A stretch of DNA of 16,921 nt from positions 1 to 16,921 of the forward strand of contig JAFXMP010000208.1 in the NCBI GenBank assembly GCA_017530275.1, read 5' to 3'. A program made the position numbers and the translations under genes. Positions 12,312 through 16,921 of this stretch are shown in pieces (positions within the stretch are counted from its first letter, which is position 1; the number at the start of each line of letters is the position of its first letter). Source of the stretch: Clostridia bacterium. GTDB taxonomy: Bacteria; Bacillota_A; Clostridia; Christensenellales; Aristaeellaceae. A model generated the notes under the pieces. The model was not told the DNA's origin. It did no database searches and was given only the letters and a program-made list of their open reading frames with translations.

Positions 12312-12344
12312 TGGTACAATGGTCGAAGGATGGTCAAACCATCC
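12312..12344 (+). promoter_or_regulatory. Extended -10 promoter with inverted repeat at the transcript start
   Basis: TGG followed by TACAAT (12312-12320) forms an extended -10; no good -35 is seen. About 7 bases downstream is a perfect inverted repeat GGATGGT-CAA-ACCATCC (12328-12344), an operator or a 5' hairpin, immediately before the ribosome site of the gene at 12366. Confidence 0.5.
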
Positions 12345-12365
12345 AAAAGGAAAGGGGGTGTTGTT

Positions 12366-12593
12366 GTGAAAATTCCGCCATATTCGGAGTTCTTGAAAGC
12401 GTCCGGCCTTTCAGACGCTGGAAAGCAAGTGGATGATCTGATTGAATTAGTCGATAAAACCAAAGGGAAGCTAAGGGAAGGTACGCCTGATTCTGTCTCG
12501 GTGTTAATGGCATCGGTCATTCACTCGCAAAAACTTCTTGCAGCATATCACGATTGGCTTGCAGAGCAGTTGAAAGCTGATTCGGAGAAGTAG
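12366..12593 (+). CDS. Small plus-strand protein nested in the minus operon (75 aa)
   Basis: Not recognised. A helical, charged protein (YSEFLKASGLSDAGKQVDDL, VDKTKGKLREG, MASVIHSQKLLAAYHDWLAE). Start is GTG at 12366, five bases after AAAGGGGGTG; the frame is open 25 codons further up but those would overlap the promoter. It has its own extended -10 promoter and inverted repeat, runs opposite to the surrounding operon, and its last 77 bases overlap the 3' end of the minus-strand gene at 12517-12894 tail to tail. No terminator is visible after it, so its transcript should be antisense to that gene. Possibly expressed in the lysogen. Confidence 0.68.
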   Translation: MKIPPYSEFLKASGLSDAGKQVDDLIELVDKTKGKLREGTPDSVSVLMASVIHSQKLLAAYHDWLAEQLKADSEK

Positions 12594-12894
12594 CTTTCGC
12601 CGCGTCCCTTGCGTCCGTTTCGGTTCCGCATACCGTTTCTGGCGCATCTTCACAGTGATTCCTGATTATTTCAGCCAGTGCAAGGGCTTCTCTGCGTGTC
12701 AGGCGGAGCAGCCCTTCTTTTTGTTCTGAATGGCGTATGATGATCCCGCCGTTTACATCATCCTCCACCATGAGAGGGCTTATTTCAATGATCGGATGTT
12801 CTTGTTTGTCCAGCATTTCCAGAAGTTTTTCTGTGTCTTTTTCACTTATAAAGAAAGCATTGCCGCTCTTATAAAGCTTTGCGTTTTCGCTCAT
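12517..12894 (-). CDS. Hypothetical phage early protein (125 aa)
   Basis: Not recognised. N-terminal part reads like a small regulatory or MqsA-like beta sheet (AKLYKSGNAFFISEKDTEKL, then IIEISPLMVEDDVNGGIIIR), followed by a helix LTRREALALAEIIRNHCEDA and a polar tail. ATG at 12894 has GGGGGC and AAGGAGAG upstream. The 25 bases around this start are nearly identical to those at the start of the 54-aa gene at 13352. Its last 77 bases overlap the plus-strand gene ending at 12593. Confidence 0.62.
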   Translation of the reverse strand: MSENAKLYKSGNAFFISEKDTEKLLEMLDKQEHPIIEISPLMVEDDVNGGIIIRHSEQKEGLLRLTRREALALAEIIRNHCEDAPETVCGTETDARDAAKATSPNQLSTALQANRDMLQEVFASE

Positions 12895-12929
12895 GCCCCC
12901 TTGCTCTCCTTCCTCTTTCTTCCTTTCCG

Positions 12930-12966
12930 TGCTATAATGGCATGTGTTTGCGGTTGCCGCCGCAAA
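12930..12966 (+). promoter_or_regulatory. Extended -10 promoter with inverted repeat downstream
   Basis: TGC followed by consensus TATAAT (12930-12938) is an extended -10. The -35 is weak. An inverted repeat TTTGCGG-N6-CCGCAAA lies at 12947-12966 at or just after the expected start. Same arrangement as at 12312-12344. Confidence 0.55.
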
Positions 12967-12992
12967 TCAATTTCGCGGAAAGGAGGAAAGCT

Positions 12993-13166
12993 ATGGTTAA
13001 GTTGCTCCCGGAAGAAATCCGGAAAATTGCTATGGAAGCGGCTCTGACAATCAACCAGGACAATCATCCGCCAGTCCATACACGTTTTGATGATGAAGTT
13101 GCCCGTCTGTACAAAAAATACCTGCGGGCTAAAGAAGTCATTGAAACCATGGAGGCGCAGGAATAA
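12993..13166 (+). CDS. Small plus-strand protein (57 aa) with own promoter and terminator
   Basis: Not recognised. A small helical protein beginning MVKLLPEEIRKIAMEAALTI, with TRFDDEVARLYKKYLRAKEV and an acidic end. ATG at 12993 follows AAAGGAGGAAAGCT, an excellent ribosome site. It forms a complete stand-alone transcription unit: extended -10 promoter at 12930, inverted repeat, gene, and a strong intrinsic terminator at 13176-13203. It runs antisense to the early operon, which must be transcribed through it from the 13613 promoter. Confidence 0.75.
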   Translation: MVKLLPEEIRKIAMEAALTINQDNHPPVHTRFDDEVARLYKKYLRAKEVIETMEAQE

Positions 13167-13175
13167 TCGCCTCCC

Positions 13176-13203
13176 GCCGCTGCCTTGTCAGCGGCCTTTT
13201 TTT
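13176..13203 (+). terminator. Intrinsic terminator after the 57-aa gene
   Basis: GCCGCTG (13176-13182), loop CCTTGT, CAGCGGC (13189-13195), then C and seven Ts. The other strand lacks a T run, so early minus-strand transcription should pass. The stop codon of the minus-strand 54-aa gene lies in the loop. Confidence 0.88.
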
Positions 13204-13352
13204 ATGGCGGGGATCACTTTGGAATTTGTTTCCAGGCATTCCATGTACGCTTGTATCGCTTCCTTCATCTGCTCTACGCTGATTTCGTTTTCTTGCACAT
13301 AATCATCCAGTTTTCGGGCAATGTTTTCCGTGTGGTTGATGGTGTCGCTCAT
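13188..13352 (-). CDS. Small hypothetical protein following the Cro-like gene (54 aa)
   Basis: Not recognised. A short acidic-then-basic helical protein, MSDTINHTENIARKLDDYVQ and MKEAIQAYMECLETN. ATG at 13352 overlaps the stop of the Cro-like gene (ATGA) and has GGAGGGCAAGGGGGC upstream. Its last codons (KKGR) and stop read through the plus-strand terminator hairpin, showing the two strands share this DNA. It is the second gene of the early operon. Confidence 0.68.
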   Translation of the reverse strand: MSDTINHTENIARKLDDYVQENEISVEQMKEAIQAYMECLETNSKVIPAIKKGR

Positions 13353-13552
13353 GCCCCCTTGCCCTCCTTTCTCTTGCTGCCAAGAAGTTTTTCAATCGGA
13401 CAGTGATAGAGTTTGGACAGCGCGGGTAGTTTGTCAGCACGCGGGAGATTTGTTCCATTTTCCCACATCGCCACAGTTGATTGTCTGATTCCAAGCGCCT
13501 TTGCCACTTCCGCCTGGCTCATTCCGCACTGCTTCCGCAGTTCCTTTAGCAA
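13349..13552 (-). CDS. Cro-like XRE-family repressor (67 aa, TTG start)
   Basis: A single HTH_XRE domain: LKELRKQCGMSQAEVAKALG, recognition helix RQSTVAMWENG, then NLPRADKLPALSKLYHCPIE. It should bind the switch operators and turn down the CI-like gene. TTG at 13552 is proposed as start because GAAGGAG lies eight bases upstream and translation then begins at the usual place for this family; an in-frame ATG at 13576 would give 8 more residues but lies essentially at the predicted transcription start. First gene of the early operon. Confidence 0.85.
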   Translation of the reverse strand: MLKELRKQCGMSQAEVAKALGIRQSTVAMWENGTNLPRADKLPALSKLYHCPIEKLLGSKRKEGKGA

Positions 13553-13571
13553 TTCCCTCGCTCCTTCATCT

Positions 13572-13586
13572 ATCATTTGAAATGAT
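13572..13586. promoter_or_regulatory. Operator O1 (ATCATT-N3-AATGAT)
   Basis: A perfect palindrome ATCATTTGAAATGAT covering the end of the -10 and the start of the minus-strand early promoter, so a bound repressor would block early transcription. The same 6-3-6 pattern occurs in O2. Confidence 0.75.
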
Positions 13587-13613
13587 TATAAACAGAAAAA
13601 ATGATTTTGTCAA
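13585..13613 (-). promoter_or_regulatory. Early promoter with full consensus
   Basis: On the minus strand TTGACA (13613-13608), 17-bp spacer, TATAAT (13590-13585). Predicted start is about 13578, leaving a ~25-nt leader before the TTG start of the Cro-like gene. It should drive the whole minus operon. Confidence 0.88.
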
Positions 13614-13627
13614 CATCCAAAATGATT
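13598..13627. promoter_or_regulatory. Two operator half-sites spaced 21 bp
   Basis: AAAATGATT occurs at 13598-13606 and 13619-13627. With the right halves of O1 and O2, ATGAT begins at 13582, 13601, 13622 and 13663, i.e. steps of 19, 21 and 41 bp, close to whole helical turns. They flank the -35 of the early promoter. Confidence 0.5.
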
Positions 13628-13651
13628 AAAATTTACCGTTCTGTTGAAAAA

Positions 13652-13668
13652 TATCATTTTTAATGATA
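13652..13668. promoter_or_regulatory. Operator O2
   Basis: Perfect inverted repeat TATCATT-TTT-AATGATA, the same ATCATT-N3-AATGAT core as O1. It sits between about -22 and -6 relative to the plus-strand -10 element at 13674, so it may mediate autoregulation of the CI-like gene. Confidence 0.72.
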
Positions 13669-13673
13669 ACCTA

Positions 13674-13679
13674 TATAAT
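13674..13679 (+). promoter_or_regulatory. -10 element of the repressor promoter
   Basis: TATAAT at 13674-13679, 26 bases before the GTG at 13706. No -35 at the right spacing is present; TTGAAA at 13644 is 24 bp away. The weak -35 and the operator next to it would fit a promoter that depends on or is tuned by the bound repressor. Confidence 0.5.
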
Positions 13680-13705
13680 GAAATAATCGGAAGGTGGTGC
13701 CGTGA

Positions 13706-14080
13706 GTGTTTCGTTTTCGATTGAAGGAATTGCGAGATAAACGCGGTTACTCTCAAGCCGCCCTCGCTAATAAAATCGGGGTAAAACAATCTACAGTCGG
13801 GATGTGGGAGAACGGAACCAATTATCCAAAAGTTCAGCAGCTTATCACACTTGCCGATCTGTTCCACGCCTCCGTAGATTATCTGCTTGGGCGTGATGAG
13901 TATATAGGCATTACACACTATCAAAAGCAAAGCGAAGTCGTCCTTTCAGACGAGGATAAAAAGCTGTTGTCTGCTTTTCATATGCTATCATCCGAAAACC
14001 GTATTTCGATTGTGAAAAACATTCAATTCCTCCAATCCATTCAAAACGAGGAAAAAGACAAGCGGACAACGATTGCATAG
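13706..14080 (+). CDS. CI-like XRE-family repressor (124 aa, GTG start)
   Basis: N-terminal HTH_XRE (FRLKELRDKRGYSQAALANK, recognition helix KQSTVGMWENG, NYPKVQQLITLADLFHASVD) followed by YLLGRDE and a short helical C-terminal region (LSDEDKKLLSAFHMLSSENR) likely for dimerisation. There is no LexA-type protease domain, so induction probably does not use RecA-driven self-cleavage. GTG at 13706 has AAGGTGG eight bases upstream. Its recognition helix is nearly the same as in the Cro-like protein, fitting competition for the ATCATT-N3-AATGAT sites. Expected to hold the early operon silent in the lysogen. Confidence 0.88.
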   Translation: MFRFRLKELRDKRGYSQAALANKIGVKQSTVGMWENGTNYPKVQQLITLADLFHASVDYLLGRDEYIGITHYQKQSEVVLSDEDKKLLSAFHMLSSENRISIVKNIQFLQSIQNEEKDKRTTIA

Positions 14081-14211
14081 TTGTAGATTTAGAAAAGTAT
14101 CGGATGCAGAACAAAGAATGTTAGGAGCATGTGAATATGAAAAAGAGATCGAGACTTTTGCATTCTATAAAAATGATGTATGATTGAAAATGAAAGAGAG
14201 GTTTAGCATAA
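14081..14211. other. AT-rich spacer, no supported gene
   Basis: 131 bases without a convincing gene. A 16-codon frame from 14137 (starting MKKRSRLLHSIKMMYD) has AGGAGCATGTGAAT before it, but is too short to support. TATAAA and TATGAT at 14166-14184 could be -10 elements for the next gene; no matching -35 is clear. Confidence 0.35.
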
Positions 14212-15009
14212 ATGTTTTTCTTAACAAAAATTCTTCTTATCGTCTTTGTTATTTCCGTTTTAAGTTCGTATGGGCAATCCTATATTAATTCAAAACCTGA
14301 ATCAGATACCAGCATTTCTGTTATTCAATTTATGAATATTCCTTGGGGTACACCCAAAGAAGATGTATTGGATTACTTAAAAGAATCTTCGTTGCACATT
14401 CAAAATATTGAAGAAGAAAAATATCCATATGAAGATTTTATATCCGGTTCAATTTCGCCGTCATATAATTTTCATGACGCTTTTTCTCTATATTATCCCT
14501 TGCAATTTTCCATAGATGTTCATACAACTATGGTCAAAATGCGCGTTTCAAATACCATCGCTGGGTATAGTGTTGATCGAATTGTATTGTGCTTTATGGA
14601 TGAAAACGACTATGGCTTATATAAAGTAATATACTCCTTTTCACCACTTACTGATAAAAGTGTCTTTTCTTACGATGAACAATATGCAGACTTGCTTAAT
14701 AAGCTATCATCCTTGTATGGAGTGTCGCATGAACATTCTGAAGAAAAGAAAGGCGTAATAGCAAAAAAAGAAAAAATAACAAGCGCATTATGGTTAGGCG
14801 GTAAAAATACAGGTGTATGTCTTACTATGCATCAATATGATCAGGCTGGCTATTGGGATAGGTTTTTGTCTGACGAAATAACTATTACATACGGAACTGC
14901 TGATGTTAATTCCATATTTGAATTAAAAAATAAGCAACGCGAAGATGCTGAGGAGGATTCCCGAAAAACCGAAATAGATAGAATCCAAAATGATAATTTT
15001 GGACTATGA
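14212..15009 (+). CDS. Secreted or membrane-anchored protein, likely lysogenic cargo (265 aa)
   Basis: Starts with a hydrophobic segment MFFLTKILLIVFVISVLSSY that reads as a signal peptide or N-terminal anchor; there is no lipobox Cys. The remaining ~240 residues form an acidic domain (IPWGTPKEDVLDYLKESSLH, then a second half with LLNKLSSLYGVSHEHSEE and WDRFLSDEITITYGTADVNS). The IPWG-T-xxDV start and the late ITYGT strand recall two-lobed extracytoplasmic domains of Firmicutes, but I cannot name the family. Base composition is clearly more AT-rich than the phage genes around it. It lies between the repressor and integrase modules, a usual place for genes expressed in the lysogen. AGAGAGG precedes the ATG. 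Confidence 0.72.
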   Translation: MFFLTKILLIVFVISVLSSYGQSYINSKPESDTSISVIQFMNIPWGTPKEDVLDYLKESSLHIQNIEEEKYPYEDFISGSISPSYNFHDAFSLYYPLQFSIDVHTTMVKMRVSNTIAGYSVDRIVLCFMDENDYGLYKVIYSFSPLTDKSVFSYDEQYADLLNKLSSLYGVSHEHSEEKKGVIAKKEKITSALWLGGKNTGVCLTMHQYDQAGYWDRFLSDEITITYGTADVNSIFELKNKQREDAEEDSRKTEIDRIQNDNFGL

Positions 15010-15029
15010 TAATCGAAAGGAGAAGAATT

Positions 15030-15440
15030 ATGAATGGAAATTGGATTTGGGAAACCGAAGCGCCAAAGGATGAAGGGCGGCTGAAGCGCGCTGCAAAGGT
15101 GAAGGTTGATTCTTTGTCCATAAATGAAAACGAATGCAAGGGCGTCTTCATCGGAAGCGAAGGAACGATCTATCAAACCGATCTCGAAACCTGCTCTTGC
15201 CCTGACTTCGCCATCAAGCAGGGTTATATCCCCTGCAAGCATATCCTTCGCCTTGCCATGGAAGCGGGGATCATCAATGCCAATGGGAACACGCCCCAGC
15301 AACAGCGCCTTGCCGATATTGCCGCCCTGCGCCAGCAGATAGCGTCTGCCTATGGATTCTATTATCACTTCGATAGCCCTATCATGCCGGATAAAAAATA
15401 CGACGAATTGAAAGCCCGTCTTGCTGAATTGGAAGCATAA
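15030..15440 (+). CDS. SWIM zinc-finger protein (136 aa)
   Basis: Contains a clear SWIM motif, CSCPDFAIKQGYIPCKHILR, with C55-x-C57-x11-C69-x-H71, which binds zinc and mediates DNA or protein contacts. The front part is a small beta domain (FIGSEGTIYQTDLET) and the C-terminal 60 residues are helical, ending ELKARLAELEA. ATG at 15030 is chosen over 15006 because AAAGGAGAAGAATT lies between them. The gene starts 21 bases after the cargo gene and may be on the same transcript; a hairpin at 15447-15466 follows. Codon composition resembles the phage genes and not its upstream neighbour. Stand-alone SWIM proteins of this size have no established phage role that I know of. Confidence 0.85.
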   Translation: MNGNWIWETEAPKDEGRLKRAAKVKVDSLSINENECKGVFIGSEGTIYQTDLETCSCPDFAIKQGYIPCKHILRLAMEAGIINANGNTPQQQRLADIAALRQQIASAYGFYYHFDSPIMPDKKYDELKARLAELEA

Positions 15441-15446
15441 AAAGAA

Positions 15447-15466
15447 CCCCGCGCTTTCGCGCGGGG
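15447..15466 (-). terminator. Strong GNRA hairpin with T run on the minus strand
   Basis: CCCCGCGC-TTTC-GCGCGGGG, an 8-bp GC-rich stem. Read on the minus strand the loop is GAAA and the stem is followed by TTCTTTTTAT, a full intrinsic terminator. On the plus strand no T run follows, though the hairpin may still attenuate or protect the SWIM gene mRNA end. Confidence 0.7.
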
Positions 15467-15489
15467 CGGATGACCCCAGCCAACACCAC

Positions 15490-15518
15490 TTGAACAGGGA
15501 TCGTTTGTATTTTATCAT
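15490..15518 (+). promoter_or_regulatory. Integrase promoter
   Basis: TTGAAC (15490-15495), 17-bp spacer, TATCAT (15513-15518). Expected start about 15525, giving a ~25-nt leader with the ribosome site AAAGGAG before the GTG at 15550. Confidence 0.65.
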
Positions 15519-15549
15519 AGTGCAGGCGCTTTGTAAAGGAGTAATCTTC

Positions 15550-16641
15550 GTGGAATGCGTTCTATGCAAACAAAATATCCCGGATGGTTCCGCATTTTGT
15601 AACTGGTGCGGGGCTTCCCAGGAAAAGAAAGCGCGCGCCCGGAAGAAACGCGGGAATGGGCAAGGCTCTGTTTACCAACTGAAAAATAAGCGTTGGATCG
15701 CCGTTCAGGTCATCGGCTGGTATAACGATGAAAAGGGAAAACGGCATAAGAAAATCAAAACGAAATGCTTTGTCAAAAAATCCGATGCGATAAATTTCCT
15801 CCCATCCTTGAAAGAGTATACCAAGCCTGCGGATATGAACCTCCACGATCTCCACGATATATATACTTCAAGCAAGGAATATGATGCGCTGTCAAAATCC
15901 CAGCGTGATAAAATGGGCTATGCCTGGGCGCGCTGGCAATCCCTGGAGTTTCGCGGTATTGCCACCCTCACCGTCGCCGATATGGAAGATTTGATCGAGC
16001 AGCAGACGAAATCCTATTATCCGGCCCGCGATATGAAAGTAGCTTTGTCCCACCTGTATAAAATAGCCATCAAGCGGGAAATCGTACAGTACAATAAAAC
16101 GGATTATGTGGATATTCCCTATGACGCGCCGAAAGCGAAGCGGGAGTGCTGGACGCAGGAAGAAGTAGACGCGTTGTGGAAAGATTATGAAAAGCATACC
16201 TTCACGGCCTATGTGCTGATTATGTGTTATGCCGGTTTGCGTTACGGCGAGTTGTCCACCATCTATCTGGAGAATATTCACCTTGACGAAAACTATATGA
16301 TCGGCGGCATCAAGTCCGAAGCGGGCATTGACCGGGAAATCCCCATCCATGCACGCATTAAGCCGCTGATCGAAAGCATCATTCCTAAACGAAAGAAAAA
16401 GCTGCTTGAAATGAACGAGGATAATTTCTATGCAGCCTATTGGGAAGTCATTGCCCGTACCGGCTTGCGTGAATTGCCACCGCATACATGCCGCCATTAT
16501 TTCTTCTCCAGAATGACTTCCGAGGGCGTCCAGGGCGGGATCATTGCCGAAGTCGGCGGCCATGCCAGCTACCTAACCACCCTCAAAAACTATATCCGCA
16601 TTCCCCTGGCCGATAAGATTGCGTCGGTAAACAAAATATAA
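15550..16641 (+). CDS. int: Tyrosine integrase with N-terminal zinc ribbon (363 aa, GTG start)
   Basis: Site-specific recombinase for phage integration and excision. Catalytic residues: R231 in AGLRYGELS, K255 in GGIKSEAG, H312 and R315 in PPHTCRHYF, H338 in GGHASYL, and the nucleophile Y348 in LKNYIRIP. The N-terminus has an unusual zinc ribbon, C3-x2-C6...C17-x2-C20 (CVLCKQNIPDGSAFCNWCG), then a basic linker and an arm-binding-like beta domain with GQGSVYQLKNKRWIAVQVIG, followed by the core-binding helical domain. GTG at 15550 has AAAGGAG eight bases upstream; upstream codons belong to the promoter region. Its 3' end lies 65 bp from the attachment site, as expected for int next to att. Confidence 0.95.
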   Translation: MECVLCKQNIPDGSAFCNWCGASQEKKARARKKRGNGQGSVYQLKNKRWIAVQVIGWYNDEKGKRHKKIKTKCFVKKSDAINFLPSLKEYTKPADMNLHDLHDIYTSSKEYDALSKSQRDKMGYAWARWQSLEFRGIATLTVADMEDLIEQQTKSYYPARDMKVALSHLYKIAIKREIVQYNKTDYVDIPYDAPKAKRECWTQEEVDALWKDYEKHTFTAYVLIMCYAGLRYGELSTIYLENIHLDENYMIGGIKSEAGIDREIPIHARIKPLIESIIPKRKKKLLEMNEDNFYAAYWEVIARTGLRELPPHTCRHYFFSRMTSEGVQGGIIAEVGGHASYLTTLKNYIRIPLADKIASVNKI

Positions 16642-16705
16642 TCTATTGCTCAATGGTTACTCAATCACCCCAGGAGCCACAAGGATTTTCGGGAAATTTG
16701 GCACA
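16642..16705. promoter_or_regulatory. Phage arm of the attachment site
   Basis: Between int and the tRNA fragment. Contains two direct CTCAAT repeats (16649-16654 and 16660-16665, 11 bp apart) that could be integrase arm sites. This stretch does not resemble the 5' half of tRNA-Ser, so the tRNA identity begins at about 16706. Confidence 0.4.
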
Positions 16706-16766
16706 CCTGCTAAGGGAGTAGTACGAGTGAATCGTAGCGAGAGTTCAAATCTCTCCTTCTCCGCCA
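16706..16766 (+). other. Attachment site: 3' part of tRNA-Ser (GCT)
   Basis: From CCTGCTAAGGG (anticodon GCT in loop CTGCTAA) through a long variable arm (GTACGAGTGAATCGTAG), T arm GAGAG-TTCAAAT-CTCTC, acceptor 3' strand CTTCTCC, discriminator G and CCA at 16764-16766. The 5' acceptor strand GGAGAAG, the D arm and the 5' anticodon stem are absent, so this is a partial copy. It fits prophage insertion into a host tRNA-Ser, with the intact gene expected at the far (left) end outside this window. Confidence 0.85.
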
Positions 16767-16772
16767 AGAAAC

Positions 16773-16789
16773 CCTTGAAAAAATCAAGG
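16773..16789 (+). other. Small hairpin after the tRNA fragment
   Basis: CCTTGA-AAAAA-TCAAGG, seven bases after the CCA end. No T run; probably part of the native 3' trailer of the host tRNA gene. Confidence 0.35.
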
Positions 16790-16795
16790 TCACTG

Positions 16796-16828
16796 AAAAA
16801 GTCAGTTCTTAAAAAGGACTGGCTTTTT
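16796..16828 (+). terminator. Intrinsic terminator of the host tRNA-Ser unit
   Basis: A 13-bp stem AAAAAGTCAGTTC / GGACTGGCTTTTT with two G-U pairs and a 7-nt loop, ending in a T run. Being A-rich before and T-rich after, it works on both strands. It lies where the terminator of the disrupted tRNA gene would be. Confidence 0.8.
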
Positions 16829-16873
16829 CATATACAAAGAAGTACAATTGAGGAGAAGAAGGGCGGTGGGAGA

Positions 16874-16921
16874 ATGCTGAAAGAATACAGGCAGACAGAA
16901 ATGGAGTTATCACCCTATCAG
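16874..16921 (+). CDS. Start of a host gene, cut by window edge
   Basis: Sixteen codons, MLKEYRQTEMELSPYQ, open at the right edge, with GGTGGGAGA before the ATG. The QTEMELS start reminds me of IS1182-type transposases, but this is too short to identify. TACAAT near 16845 might be its -10. Confidence 0.4.
   Translation, partial: MLKEYRQTEMELSPYQ

Overview
The window looks like the right-hand end of an integrated temperate phage in a Gram-positive, low-to-mid GC Firmicute, probably of the Clostridia. The reasons are strong GGAGG-type ribosome sites, sigma-A promoters (several with a TGn extended -10), GTG and TTG starts, encoded CCA on tRNA genes, and early-gene families I recognise from clostridial siphophages. 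No exact species can be named from the sequence.

Layout, right to left. Positions 16767-16921 appear to be host chromosome: a strong terminator and the first codons of a host gene. The phage boundary is a 3' fragment of tRNA-Ser(GCT) at 16706-16766, which marks the attachment site. Next to it on the + strand lies the lysogeny module: a tyrosine integrase with an N-terminal zinc ribbon (15550-16641), a small SWIM zinc-finger protein, an AT-rich secreted or membrane-anchored protein that looks like a lysogenic-conversion cargo gene, and a CI-like repressor (13706-14080). The 13572-13705 switch region holds a consensus minus-strand promoter, a plus-strand -10 element, and operators of the form ATCATT-N3-AATGAT. 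A Cro-like protein reads away on the minus strand.

From 13552 down to position 1 nearly everything is one long, tightly packed minus-strand early operon, with many ATGA-type start/stop overlaps. It carries a small HTH protein, a DUF1064-type nuclease, a tRNA cluster, a DUF3102-type coiled-coil protein, an ORF6C-domain protein, many small Cys-rich proteins, an ASCH-domain protein, an HNH endonuclease, a MazG-like protein, a winged-helix replication-type protein, a radical SAM SPL-like enzyme and, running off the left edge, a C5-cytosine DNA methyltransferase. Four supported minus-strand genes (at 4038, 6514, 10648 and 13188) are 51-59 codons long and easy to miss.

The least expected structure is a set of plus-strand units nested antisense within the minus operon. 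Two are small genes with their own extended -10 promoters (12366-12593 and 12993-13166), each with an inverted repeat just after the expected transcription start. The third is an apparent roughly 70-nt structured RNA (9531-9598) with a good promoter and an intrinsic terminator but no evident gene. The tRNA cluster is also odd: two canonical genes (Thr-CGT, Phe-GAA), two elements with perfect acceptor and good T arms but an aberrant D or anticodon region, one 3' fragment, and a hairpin repeated three times.
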